Shown in pieces: positions 33,327 through 42,198 of a DNA stretch of 64,000 bases. Numbering within the stretch: position 1 is the stretch's first letter; the number at the start of each line of letters is the position of its first letter. The position numbers and the translations under genes are program-made. The DNA comes from CAYVQZ01 sp964453435 (lineage in GTDB: Bacteria; Abyssobacteria; SURF-5): assembly GCA_964453435.1 (NCBI GenBank), contig CAYVQZ010000002.1, forward strand, positions 62,001 to 126,000. Direction: 5' to 3'. The notes under the pieces are model-generated. The model did not search any database. It was given only the letters and a program-made list of their open reading frames with translations, and was not told where the DNA came from.

Positions 33327-35600
33327 ATGACCCTTCTTTCCCGGTTGTCCGCAAGCGCCGCACTCTTCTGCGCGCTTGTTGTGGCGGCCGCCATCCACTC
33401 GGGCTGCGGCCCCGCCCAGAGACCGCTTACCATCAAAATATGGGAGTTTCCCCGGTGGCGCGAGCGGGCCGATGCTCTCGACCGGTTCTACTGGCTCAAA
33501 CAGCAAATTACCGCATTCGAAGCATTGCATCCGGAAGTGTCGGTCGAGCTGACCGAATTAAGCTGGGAGCACGGCGAGGACAAAAAGAGAATATCGGTCG
33601 TTGCCGGTGTGGGTCCCGACATAATTACCGGAACCCTGCCCGTACAGTTGGTCGAGCAGGGTCTGGTCGAGGCCGTGGGTTCATATATGACGGAGGATGA
33701 GAAAAACGATTTCTTTCCCGTTGCCCTGGATGCATTTACATACAAAGGAAAGCTTTACGGGTGGCCGTGGTATCTTACGGGAAGCGCGATGTTTTTAAAC
33801 CTCGATTTGTTTGAGGCTCACGGCGTACAACCCCCCTTGCCCGATTGGACCTGCGAGGATTTTATCAAAATAGCCAATCAACTGACCATGGAACAGAGGG
33901 ATCGCGGACGCTCGAGAACCTATGGCTTTGCTTTTCTCGTGCGGCCCGGCGATACCTCGGTTTGGCCCTTCTTATTTCCCGAGGGGCTTCAACTCTCGGA
34001 GAATACGCGGTCTCTCACCGGCCTTTTTGAGAGCAGGAAGGGCTTGAGGCTTCTCTCCGACCTCATTTACAAAGAACGGGTTGCACCCCGGCAATGCGCG
34101 GGGTGGGATGCCGAAACACTCTGGCAGCGGTTCACGAACCAGCGCGATATCGCGATGGCGCCATGGGGAATCTGGGCGATTCCGAAACTGAGAAGCCTGT
34201 CCGATTTCAGATTCGGTGTGGCTCCGTACCCATCACCTTCGGGCCAGACCGCCCGGGCGTTTACCGGAACGTCCGGATTTGTCATCCTTCGCCAATCCGA
34301 CCCGCGTCGGCGCGAAATTTGCGTGGAATTTGCCCGGTTCCTGGTACGCCCGGATGAACAACATCAGCTCGCTCTTTACGGAGTCTTCCCTTCCCGGGTT
34401 TCCGCCGGAAACATTTACGGGGGCGACGAGGTAATGACCCGCACGCAGACGATTATCGCGGGAGGACAGAGCGTTCCGAAACACAGCCAATGGCAGATGC
34501 TCGATGAGCGGATCCAGAGGGAGTTCCAACTTGCGCTGCTCGAGGAAAAGCCGGTCCACCGCGCAGTGAACGACAGTATCGCGAGCGTGAGAGAAATACT
34601 GGAGAAATCGTCCGACGCAGAGGCTTCGGCAAAAGGCAAGACTGGGCCGAATTACATTTTGGTTGTTATTCCGATGCTCTTATTGTCCGGGATCGCATTT
34701 ATATTTTTTGTCATACTTTACTCTCGCCGGAGACACTCGCCCTGGGCTTCGGCGTACGCGTTCATCTGTCCGGCGCTCGTCCTGTTCGCTGTTTTCATGC
34801 TCTTTCCACTGTGCTGGGTGGTTTCTCTTACCTTTCAGGAGTATTCCATCGCGGGAGGAGAAACCAGGTGGGTGGGAATGCGAAATCTGGCTCGCGTCCT
34901 CGACAATCCCGTTTTCATTCGCGCGACACTGAACACGCTCCTTTATTCCGGAGTGGTCGTGCCCGTGAATGTGCTGTCGGCTCTCCTTGTCGCAAGCCTG
35001 ATTTATCCGCTCTCGGACCGAATGCGTTCCTTCTTCCGGGGCGCTTATTACCTGCCGGGCGTGACATCGGTCGTAGTCATCGCCATGGTATGGCGTTGGA
35101 TGTTCAACGAAAATGTCGGTGTGCTGAACAGTTTTCTCGGATTCTTGGGACTGCCCGGAGTGCGATGGCTGACGAATCCGGATGTCGCTCTCTGGAGTGT
35201 TATCCTGACAAGCATCGCGCGTCCTCCGGGGGGAGCGATCCTCATCTATCTTGCCGCGCTCGACGCCATTCCGTCTTCCCTTTACGAGGCGGGCAAGATC
35301 GACGGGGCAGGTTCGCTGAGGCGGTGGTGGCACATTACGGTTCCGCTGTTGAGACCGGCCACTCTTTTTCTTGCGCTCACAATCACCATCGCATCGTTTC
35401 AGGTGTTTACGCAGGTGTTTATTTTGACGGACGGCGGGCCGGGGTACTCCACGGAGGTACTGGTTCACAGGATTTATACGACGGCAATCAGGGATTTCGA
35501 TTTCGGGATCGCTTCTGCAATGTCTTTGTTGCTGTTCTGCATAATCATGATTGTTTCGGCGATTCAGTACCGCTTTTTCCGGACCACTGTGGAGTATTGA
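33327..35600 (+). CDS. Fused ABC importer: solute-binding protein plus MalF-type permease
   Basis: One 757-residue polypeptide joins two normally separate proteins. Residues 1-25 are a signal or membrane segment with HSGCGP (a weak lipobox), 31-430 a family 1 extracellular solute-binding domain (IKIWEFPRWRER, WPWYLTGSAMFLN, RAFTGTSGF), 442-465 one extra membrane helix, and 473-757 a six-helix sugar permease with the EAA loop at 654-662 (EAGKIDGAG) that docks the ATPase. The extra helix puts the binding domain outside and the permease N-terminus inside, so the topology works. It should import a sugar or muro-sugar with the MalG partner 3 bases downstream. No ATPase is encoded nearby. It opens the muropeptide gene run. 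Confidence 0.93.
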   Translation: MTLLSRLSASAALFCALVVAAAIHSGCGPAQRPLTIKIWEFPRWRERADALDRFYWLKQQITAFEALHPEVSVELTELSWEHGEDKKRISVVAGVGPDIITGTLPVQLVEQGLVEAVGSYMTEDEKNDFFPVALDAFTYKGKLYGWPWYLTGSAMFLNLDLFEAHGVQPPLPDWTCEDFIKIANQLTMEQRDRGRSRTYGFAFLVRPGDTSVWPFLFPEGLQLSENTRSLTGLFESRKGLRLLSDLIYKERVAPRQCAGWDAETLWQRFTNQRDIAMAPWGIWAIPKLRSLSDFRFGVAPYPSPSGQTARAFTGTSGFVILRQSDPRRREICVEFARFLVRPDEQHQLALYGVFPSRVSAGNIYGGDEVMTRTQTIIAGGQSVPKHSQWQMLDERIQREFQLALLEEKPVHRAVNDSIASVREILEKSSDAEASAKGKTGPNYILVVIPMLLLSGIAFIFFVILYSRRRHSPWASAYAFICPALVLFAVFMLFPLCWVVSLTFQEYSIAGGETRWVGMRNLARVLDNPVFIRATLNTLLYSGVVVPVNVLSALLVASLIYPLSDRMRSFFRGAYYLPGVTSVVVIAMVWRWMFNENVGVLNSFLGFLGLPGVRWLTNPDVALWSVILTSIARPPGGAILIYLAALDAIPSSLYEAGKIDGAGSLRRWWHITVPLLRPATLFLALTITIASFQVFTQVFILTDGGPGYSTEVLVHRIYTTAIRDFDFGIASAMSLLLFCIIMIVSAIQYRFFRTTVEY

Positions 35601-35603
35601 CCG

Positions 35604-36476
35604 TTGCTTTTGGGAAAGGGACAAAAGAAGGTTACAGGGTCGCTCAGGCCGCGAGCGCCAGGCAAGAAGTCTCATTTGCTCCTCGTAGCGGCGCTGGCCA
35701 TCGGCGCCGTCGTCTCGATATTCCCGACGGCGTGGATGATATACACCTCCTTTTGTCCGCCGGAAAAATTGGGTGTCTTTCCGCCGATATTCATTCATCG
35801 GGTTTATACATTTCGGAATTACTCGCAGTTGTTCCTCAACGCGCCATTAGTTCGGTGGATTCTCAATTCCATCTTCATTTGCGCCGCAATCACGCTCGGC
35901 CAGTTATTGTTCAACAGCATGGCAGGCTATGCGTTTGCCCGCAAGAAGTTTCCCGGCCGACAGGTTTTCTTCTGGCTCATCATCGCCACCATGATGGTTC
36001 CCGTTCAGATATTGATCGTTCCTCTGTACATCATGATGGTGAAACTGCGGCTGGTGGATACCCTGTGGGCAGCGATTCTGCCGGGTCTGGCGGGTCCGTT
36101 TGGCATCTTTTTCATGAGGCAATACATGACAACGATACCAACCGCCCTGGAAGAGGCCGCACGAATCGACGGCTGCAACGAATTTCAAATATTCGTTCGG
36201 GTGATACTCCCCATCTCGGCGCCTGCGCTCGGTGTGCTCGCTATTTTCCTGTTCATCTCAAACTGGAACTCCTTCCTCTGGCCGTTGCTCGTGCTGAACA
36301 GCGCCGACACCTACACGCTGACGGTCGGTCTCGCAACGCTCCAGGATAAGCAGGCGCTGGACTACGGCCTCCTGATGGCCGGGGCCGTTATCGCTTCGCT
36401 CCCGATGTTCGCTGTATTCCTCCTGTTTCAGAATCTCTTCATCCGGGGTATCAGGATGGGCGCCTTGAAAGGATAA
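35604..36476 (+). CDS. MalG-type ABC sugar permease
   Basis: A 290-residue permease with six predicted membrane helices and the EAA loop EEAARIDGCNEFQIFVRVILP near 175. It has the carbohydrate type-2 (MalG) architecture and ends in VFLLFQNLFIRGIRMGALKG, the family hallmark. The start is TTG 35604 (or TTG 35610), 3 bases after the upstream stop, with no ATG before the first helix; translation is therefore coupled. It pairs with the fused binding-protein/permease. The ATPase must be shared from elsewhere, as with MsmX-type energy coupling in other bacteria. Confidence 0.93.
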   Translation: MLLGKGQKKVTGSLRPRAPGKKSHLLLVAALAIGAVVSIFPTAWMIYTSFCPPEKLGVFPPIFIHRVYTFRNYSQLFLNAPLVRWILNSIFICAAITLGQLLFNSMAGYAFARKKFPGRQVFFWLIIATMMVPVQILIVPLYIMMVKLRLVDTLWAAILPGLAGPFGIFFMRQYMTTIPTALEEAARIDGCNEFQIFVRVILPISAPALGVLAIFLFISNWNSFLWPLLVLNSADTYTLTVGLATLQDKQALDYGLLMAGAVIASLPMFAVFLLFQNLFIRGIRMGALKG

Positions 36477-36477
36477 T

Positions 36478-38301
36478 GTGAGGAGTGTGAGATTGATTGT
36501 AAGAACCACAGACAAAAGAACGATTTCCCGATTCGCTGTCGCTTTGGTTTTCTTTGCCCTCTGCGTTTCGTCGTGTGCGAGGCGGCCCGATTCCGGCGAG
36601 GCAGCCGAGCGCGCAGTGGCTCGGACAGTTGCCGTCGAAACAGCCTATTCGGATTCGGAAGGGTCGTTCTTTCCGATGTGCGAGGCGGAGCCCATGATTG
36701 CGGGCGCCGATGACGAGGGAAAGGCGCAAAGTGAAGAGCCGACTATTCCGATAGTCGTGCCAAAGGAAATCGAGCCTCGCTACGCGTTTGTGGAACCGAT
36801 GGTCCGCGTGCGAATTCTCGGAAACGCATCTGTTATCGAACTCAGCAGCAAGAAGGAGATGGTCCTGGAATTTGGCGCTAATTCAATGAAGATTGAGCCG
36901 GGCCAGCGAATCAGTTTCAAGCCTCGGAGCGCCCGCGTGGCGTCGCGCGCCTACACGGTCGGAATAGGCACGTTCAAGGTTCATGAGTATGACCAGGCGA
37001 TGCAACTGGCCGAGACATGGAAAAAAGACGGTTACACCGTGCGGTTGATCAAGGCGGGCGGTCAAATCGTTCAGGCCGACGGCAGCATAGCCGACACCAC
37101 GGTTTATTGGGTCGCCCTCGGTATGTTCAAAGAGAGAAACGCTGCGGAACGATTTCGAGACAAAATCATCAACAAGGGTCTCTCGCCATGGGTAATCGAT
37201 GAGAGCCTTGTCGCGGCTCGCGGAAATATAGAAATCGCCGACGCAAAGGGAGACCCGCGGGCCTATGCGAATTCGCGGATAACCGTCACGGGAGACGCTC
37301 CGCTCAAACTATTCGATGTGCCCTTTGGCCGGGGGTTCTGGGATTCCGGACACAGAGAAGACCGCAGCTATCCGGCGCCCCTCGAGATAATCGTCGATGA
37401 AAAGGGCATGCTGGCGGCGATCAACGAGGTGAAGCTCGAGGAATATGTCAAAGGTGTCGTGCCCGTCGAGATACGCTTGAGCGCGCACGACGAAGCGTTG
37501 AAGACGCAGGCGGTTTGCGCTCGAACGGAAGCGGTGGCGAAACTCGGGGTTCAACACGTCTACGACCCCTACGATTTTTGCGCTTCACAGCACTGTCAGG
37601 AGTATGGCGGCTTCGCACGCAGAACCGACCGAACGAATCGGGCGGTCGATGCGACGCGGGGCCAGGTGCTCATGTGCGAGGGGCGCCTGGTGGATGCCGT
37701 CTACAGCGCCAACTGCGGAGGTTTCACCGAGCATAATGAACTCGTGTGGAGTTCGCGCCCGAACCCGGCGCTCAGGGGTGTGTCCGACCTGTACAGTAAT
37801 CCCGAATCGTTTGATTTTCCTATTCCATCGAAGCAGATAGCCAAGTGGCTGAAGAGCTCTCCGCCCGCCTACTGCGGCGACCCCCGGGTGGCGTCGAGAA
37901 ACTTTCGGTGGAAAGTCAAATACACTCCTAAAGAGATGAACGGGTACGTGAACAAATACAGGGATGCAGGCGCCGTAAAGGACATCAGGGTGCTTCAACG
38001 GGGCGTTTCGGGACGGGCCCTCAAGATAATGATTGTAGGCAACCGGGACAACATAATCGTTCACAAGGAACTGGAAATACGGCGGCTGCTCGGTGGGCTG
38101 AAAAGCTCCATGTTCATCGTGGAGACCGCCTGGGATTCTTCGGGTAACCCCATCTCTTTCGTTTTCTATGGCGGCGGTTGGGGGCACGGGGTTGGAATGT
38201 GCCAGGCGGGCGTCGAGGGAATGGCGCTGCGAGGGTTCAAATACCCGGAGATACTCGGGCATTACTATGTCAAAACCGAGATCAGAAAACAGTATGAATA
38301 A
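36478..38301 (+). CDS. SpoIID/LytB-domain lipoprotein with SPOR-like repeat
   Basis: A 607-residue probable lipoprotein: lipobox VSSC with the acylated Cys at residue 33. A SPOR-like region lies at about 150-240 (YTVGIGTFKVHEYDQAM, then VYWVALGMFKERNAAERF), a peptidoglycan-binding fold. The SpoIID domain occupies about 310-600: LEEYVKGVVPVEI, LKTQAVCARTEA, CASQHCQEYGG and GWGHGVGMCQ. SpoIID proteins are lytic transglycosylases acting on stem-peptide-free glycan strands after an amidase, and an amidase lies at the end of this run. GTG 36478 follows the permease stop by one base; GTG 36487 or TTG 36493 are alternatives. Confidence 0.87.
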   Translation: MRSVRLIVRTTDKRTISRFAVALVFFALCVSSCARRPDSGEAAERAVARTVAVETAYSDSEGSFFPMCEAEPMIAGADDEGKAQSEEPTIPIVVPKEIEPRYAFVEPMVRVRILGNASVIELSSKKEMVLEFGANSMKIEPGQRISFKPRSARVASRAYTVGIGTFKVHEYDQAMQLAETWKKDGYTVRLIKAGGQIVQADGSIADTTVYWVALGMFKERNAAERFRDKIINKGLSPWVIDESLVAARGNIEIADAKGDPRAYANSRITVTGDAPLKLFDVPFGRGFWDSGHREDRSYPAPLEIIVDEKGMLAAINEVKLEEYVKGVVPVEIRLSAHDEALKTQAVCARTEAVAKLGVQHVYDPYDFCASQHCQEYGGFARRTDRTNRAVDATRGQVLMCEGRLVDAVYSANCGGFTEHNELVWSSRPNPALRGVSDLYSNPESFDFPIPSKQIAKWLKSSPPAYCGDPRVASRNFRWKVKYTPKEMNGYVNKYRDAGAVKDIRVLQRGVSGRALKIMIVGNRDNIIVHKELEIRRLLGGLKSSMFIVETAWDSSGNPISFVFYGGGWGHGVGMCQAGVEGMALRGFKYPEILGHYYVKTEIRKQYE

Positions 38302-39463
38302 ATCAACAGCGGCGGTTCGACCAGGAGTCGCCCAACTGGTAACCTCGGAGCTTCATCTTCTGAAAGGGTTGCGCCTCGGCCTGATAACCAACGCAGCCGG
38401 CGTCGACGAGAACGGGAACGCCACTGCGTCGGCGCTGTTGAACGTGGGAGCCGACCTCGTCTGCCTGTTCTGCCCGGAACACGGGCTGGATGTCTCGAGA
38501 GCCGCCGGAGAGGAAATCGCCGATTCTATCGACCCGATTACCGGGTTGCCGGTTTACAGCCTCTATGGCGCGGCTCGAACGCCTTCCCCTGAAGCGCTGA
38601 ATGATATCGATGCCCTCGTGTTCGATTTGCAGGACGTCGGTGTCCGTTGCTATACCTACATTTGGACCATGGCGCTCGCAATGAGGTCGGCCGCTTCGAC
38701 TGGCAAACTCTTCATGGTGCTCGACCGGCCGAATCCGCTCGGAGGCCGAATCGTGCAAGGCCCTGTTCTCGAACCTCGATTCGCGAGCTTCCTCGGAATG
38801 TATCCTATTCCGCTCCGGCACGGCATGACGATAGGCGAGCTTGCGCTCATGTTCAATGAAGCTTTTGAAATATGCGCCAACCTGGTCGTTGTCCGAATGG
38901 AAGGTTGGAGGCGCGGCCTGTGGTTCTCCGACACCGGACTGCCCTGGAGGAAGCCGTCACCGAATATTCTTTCTGCGGAATCGGCCTTGCTCTATTCGGG
39001 CGCTTGCCTGCTCGAAGGCACGAACATTTCCGAGGGACGCGGGACAGCCGCTCCCTTCTGCGTTATCGGAGCGCCGTGGTTCGACCCTGACATTGTGAAC
39101 AGCCTCGATAAACGTTGGCTTGCGGGATTGGCTGTTTCCTCGCGCAGATTTACGCCCGAGGCCTCGAAATACGCGGGCGTCGAATGCAATGGCATCCTGA
39201 TATCCGTACTGGACAAAGAGCGTGCAGACCCGGTCGCGTTCACGGTCGCCTTGCTGGCCGAGGTCGTCGCCCGGCGCCCGAATGAACTGAAATGGAACGA
39301 GGAGCATTTCGACAGGATTGCGGGAAGCGACGCTGTCAGGCGGTCGCTCGCCGAACAGGAGCTTTCGAACACTCGAAATCCGGAGCGGCTCATGGAAAGC
39401 TGGAAAAATGCGCATGCGGAATTTGAGCGCCTCCGTTCCCGATACCTCCTCTATGAGGATTGA
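38294..39463 (+). CDS. namZ: Exo-beta-N-acetylmuramidase NamZ-like (DUF1343, GH171)
   Basis: A protein of about 389 residues of the DUF1343 family, whose characterised member NamZ of Bacillus subtilis releases MurNAc from the non-reducing end of glycan chains (GH171). Hallmarks are RLGLITNAAGVDENG at the start, FCPEHGLDVSRAAGE, PVYSLYG, VFDLQDVGVRCYTYIWTM, DRPNPLGG, LRHGMTIGELA and SEGRGTAAPF. ATG 38294 overlaps the upstream stop by 8 bases; ATG 38267 is possible. No signal peptide is evident, so it may act in the cytoplasm on imported oligosaccharides. Neighbours NagZ and AnmK fit a MurNAc salvage role. Confidence 0.88.
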   Translation: MNKSTAAVRPGVAQLVTSELHLLKGLRLGLITNAAGVDENGNATASALLNVGADLVCLFCPEHGLDVSRAAGEEIADSIDPITGLPVYSLYGAARTPSPEALNDIDALVFDLQDVGVRCYTYIWTMALAMRSAASTGKLFMVLDRPNPLGGRIVQGPVLEPRFASFLGMYPIPLRHGMTIGELALMFNEAFEICANLVVVRMEGWRRGLWFSDTGLPWRKPSPNILSAESALLYSGACLLEGTNISEGRGTAAPFCVIGAPWFDPDIVNSLDKRWLAGLAVSSRRFTPEASKYAGVECNGILISVLDKERADPVAFTVALLAEVVARRPNELKWNEEHFDRIAGSDAVRRSLAEQELSNTRNPERLMESWKNAHAEFERLRSRYLLYED

Positions 39464-39470
39464 GCTTCGA

Positions 39471-41033
39471 ATGAATACGCTGCGGGAAAAAGTCGGCGGA
39501 ATGTTCGTGGTGGGGTTCGCTGGTACCGACGCCGTGGCCGCCGCCGACCTCATCAAGCGGTATCATGTCGGAGGGGTCATCCTATTTGCGCGGAACATCG
39601 TGGATGCTCCACAAACTCTCGAACTGTGCGCGAAACTCCAGGAATGCAGAAAAGAAGTCAGCGATACGCCCCTGTTCATCGCTGTCGACCAGGAAGGCGG
39701 CTGCGTCGCGCGCATTCTGAAGGGGGTTACCGTTTTCCCCGGCAACATGGCCTTGGGCGCTGTCGGTTCGGAGCAGCTTGCCTTCGAGACGGGCACCATT
39801 ACCGGCGCCGAGCTCTCGAAGCTGGGAATAAACATCAATTTCGCGCCGGTGCTCGACATTAATTCGAACCCGCAGAATCCCGGCATCGGAGCGCGCGGTT
39901 TCGGGTCCGACCCCCGACTCGTGGCGAAACTCGGCGCGGACATGATACGAGGAATGCAGGAGAGCGGCCTTTGCGCCACCGCGAAACATTTCCCGGGATT
40001 GGGGGACGCGCGAGTGGATTCGCACGATGAGCTTCCGTGTGTTGACGCTTCCGTTAAGGAATTGGGAAGTCGTGAGCTGATACCGTTTCGTTCCGCAATC
40101 GACGCGAACGTCTCAGTTGTCATGACAGCCCATTGCTCGTATCCCTCGCTGGATAAATCGCTTTCTCCCGCAACCCTTTCGAGAGCGGTGCTGACCGACC
40201 TGTTGCGGAGAGAAATGGGTTTTGAAGGCCCGGTCATAACCGATTGCCTCGAGATGAAAGCCGTAGAGAAGACCTTTTCTCCGGCGGAATCCGCTGTTCT
40301 GGCGGCACGCGCGGGCGCCGACATGCTCCTGATATGTCACACGTTTCAAAAGCAGATTGCCGCCATTGATTCCTTCGTCCGGCGTGTGGAGAAGGGCGAC
40401 ATCTCGGAAGAGACCCTGAATCGCGCCGAAGCGAGAATCGCGTCGCTCAGGAATCGTCTGGCGTTTCCCTCTGTGTTATCACCGAAAATCGCTCCACAGA
40501 CGGCGCTGGCCGAAACCATAGCCGCTCGGGCCATAACCGTCAGTCGAAATGAAGGGAATCTGCTGCCGTTGTCTCGACGGCATATCGGCAGGCTTGCGGT
40601 CATCGCCCCCGATTTCGAAGCTCTCACAAAGGTGGAAGAGCAGAGCGAACCCCACAAAGCTTTGCTCGAGGAACTGCGCCGGTTCCATTCGAATCCTGTA
40701 TATCGGAAGGTTTCGGTGAGGCCGAGCGTGGATGAACGACGCGCGTGCGTCGAACTCTGCAGGGATGTCGACGTGGTCCTTGTCTTGACATACAACCTTC
40801 ATCAAAATCCCGGACAGGGAGCGTTGGTGAACGCAATTTTGGATACCGGCAGACCGGCGGTCTGCGCGGCGGTTCGGGACCCGTATGATCTCAGCCATGT
40901 TTCACGCGCTCATGCGTGCCTGGCCACGTATGGCTTTCGGGAGTGCTCTCTCAGGGCATTGGCGCGAGTCCTGTTCGGAGAATCGATTCCGGAAGGCAGG
41001 CTCCCGGTTGAGCTGGCGGAGAGACAATCATGA
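39471..41033 (+). CDS. nagZ: Beta-N-acetylhexosaminidase NagZ (GH3) with C-terminal domain
   Basis: A 520-residue GH3 enzyme that removes GlcNAc from muropeptides. GGVILFARN, DQEGGCVARI and NFAPVLDI lie in the barrel; KHFPGLGDARVDSH (172-185) is the NagZ loop bearing the acid/base Asp-His dyad (His185), and D258 in VITDCLEM is the nucleophile. The loop reads GLGDA where most NagZ read GHGDT. A second domain of about 160 residues follows the barrel, as in Firmicute-type NagZ and unlike E. coli NagZ (341 residues). There is no signal peptide, so it should be cytoplasmic. It starts 7 bases after NamZ and its stop overlaps anmK by 4 bases. Confidence 0.92.
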   Translation: MNTLREKVGGMFVVGFAGTDAVAAADLIKRYHVGGVILFARNIVDAPQTLELCAKLQECRKEVSDTPLFIAVDQEGGCVARILKGVTVFPGNMALGAVGSEQLAFETGTITGAELSKLGININFAPVLDINSNPQNPGIGARGFGSDPRLVAKLGADMIRGMQESGLCATAKHFPGLGDARVDSHDELPCVDASVKELGSRELIPFRSAIDANVSVVMTAHCSYPSLDKSLSPATLSRAVLTDLLRREMGFEGPVITDCLEMKAVEKTFSPAESAVLAARAGADMLLICHTFQKQIAAIDSFVRRVEKGDISEETLNRAEARIASLRNRLAFPSVLSPKIAPQTALAETIAARAITVSRNEGNLLPLSRRHIGRLAVIAPDFEALTKVEEQSEPHKALLEELRRFHSNPVYRKVSVRPSVDERRACVELCRDVDVVLVLTYNLHQNPGQGALVNAILDTGRPAVCAAVRDPYDLSHVSRAHACLATYGFRECSLRALARVLFGESIPEGRLPVELAERQS

Positions 41034-42187
41034 GACGCCTGCTTGAGGTCATGAACCTGAACAAACGGCTCGTCGTCGGCCTTATGTCGGGCACCTCTGC
41101 AGACGGTGTCGACGCCGCGCTCGTAGAGCTTGAAGGGAACTTTACCGAAACGAGAATGAGCTTGCTCGGGTTCGAAACGCTCATGTATCCACCCGAGATT
41201 GCGAAGAAAGTGCGAATGCTGAGTTCGGGAACAACGCGCGAAGTCTGCGAGATGAATTTCCGGCTCGGTGAACTGTTCGCCGACGCGGCGCTGAACGTGA
41301 TTCGGGCCGCCGGCGCAAAACCGGCGGACGTGCACCTCATCGGCTCGCATGGGCAAACAATCTATCATATGCCGAACGCACAGCGGCCCGCCCGTTCGAC
41401 GCTCCAAATCGGAGAGCCATGCGTGATCGCCGAACGCACGGGGATTGTGACGATAGCGGATTTTCGTGTCCGCGATGTCGCTGCTGGCGGGCATGGCGCG
41501 CCGCTCATGCCGTATGTCGATTTCATTCTTTTCCGCGAGGCGGGGCACGCGCGCGCGCTTCAAAACATCGGCGGAATCGCCAACGTGACCGTTGTCACTC
41601 CTTCGTTCGACGGTGTGTTTGCTTTTGACACCGGTCCCGGCAATATCCTGATTGACGGATTCGTTCGCGCGATGACGGGCGACACAAACCAGTATGACGA
41701 GGGCGGCGAGCTTGCCCGCAGCGGAGCGGTTGACGAGGAAATTCTCGAAAAGCTGCTCGAACATCCCTATCTTTCATTCGCTCCGCCAAAGACAACCGGA
41801 CGCGAAATGTTCGGCGACGACCTTGTGAGCAAGCTGATTTCCGCCATGCCTCCGGACCACTACGTTGATTTGCTCGCCACGCTCACCGCCTTCACCGCCA
41901 GGTCCATCAGGATGAGCTATGACCGGTTTGTGCTTCCGAAGGTCGCAGTCGACGAAATTGTGCTGAGCGGTGGTGGCTCGCGAAACGATTATCTGGTAGA
42001 ATTGATTCGGTCTTCTTTCGAGCCGCTTCCGGTTCGGATGTCCGATGATTTCGGTATTCCCTCCGATGCGAAGGAGGCGATAGGTTTCGCTGTTCTCGCG
42101 AACGAGACGATGAACGGCAATCCCTCAAACGTTCCGGCTGCCACGGGGGCGTCCGGATCGGTCATCCTGGGCAAGGTGATTCCATAG
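41030..42187 (+). CDS. anmK: Anhydro-N-acetylmuramic acid kinase AnmK
   Basis: A 385-residue ASKHA-fold kinase that opens the 1,6-anhydro ring of anhMurNAc and phosphorylates it to MurNAc-6-phosphate. Signatures are LMSGTSADGVDAALVE at about 18-33, GSHGQTIYH, IADFRVRDVAAGGHGAPLMPYVD, RALQNIGGIANVT and the catalytic-Asp segment FDTGPGNILID; the C-terminal VLSGGGSRN completes the ATP site. ATG 41030 overlaps the nagZ stop by four bases and has GGAGAG in front; ATG 41051 is an alternative. This gene makes the recycling reading of the locus strong, because the substrate of AnmK arises only from lytic transglycosylase products. Confidence 0.95.
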   Translation: MRRLLEVMNLNKRLVVGLMSGTSADGVDAALVELEGNFTETRMSLLGFETLMYPPEIAKKVRMLSSGTTREVCEMNFRLGELFADAALNVIRAAGAKPADVHLIGSHGQTIYHMPNAQRPARSTLQIGEPCVIAERTGIVTIADFRVRDVAAGGHGAPLMPYVDFILFREAGHARALQNIGGIANVTVVTPSFDGVFAFDTGPGNILIDGFVRAMTGDTNQYDEGGELARSGAVDEEILEKLLEHPYLSFAPPKTTGREMFGDDLVSKLISAMPPDHYVDLLATLTAFTARSIRMSYDRFVLPKVAVDEIVLSGGGSRNDYLVELIRSSFEPLPVRMSDDFGIPSDAKEAIGFAVLANETMNGNPSNVPAATGASGSVILGKVIP

Positions 42188-42198
42188 GGCGCACGCGC

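Noticed and set aside
34811..36349. A 512-residue plus-strand frame overlapping the transporter genes
   Set aside because: It crosses the permease and the MalG gene in another frame. Arg/Ser/His-rich and without membrane helices, it is a shadow of those genes.
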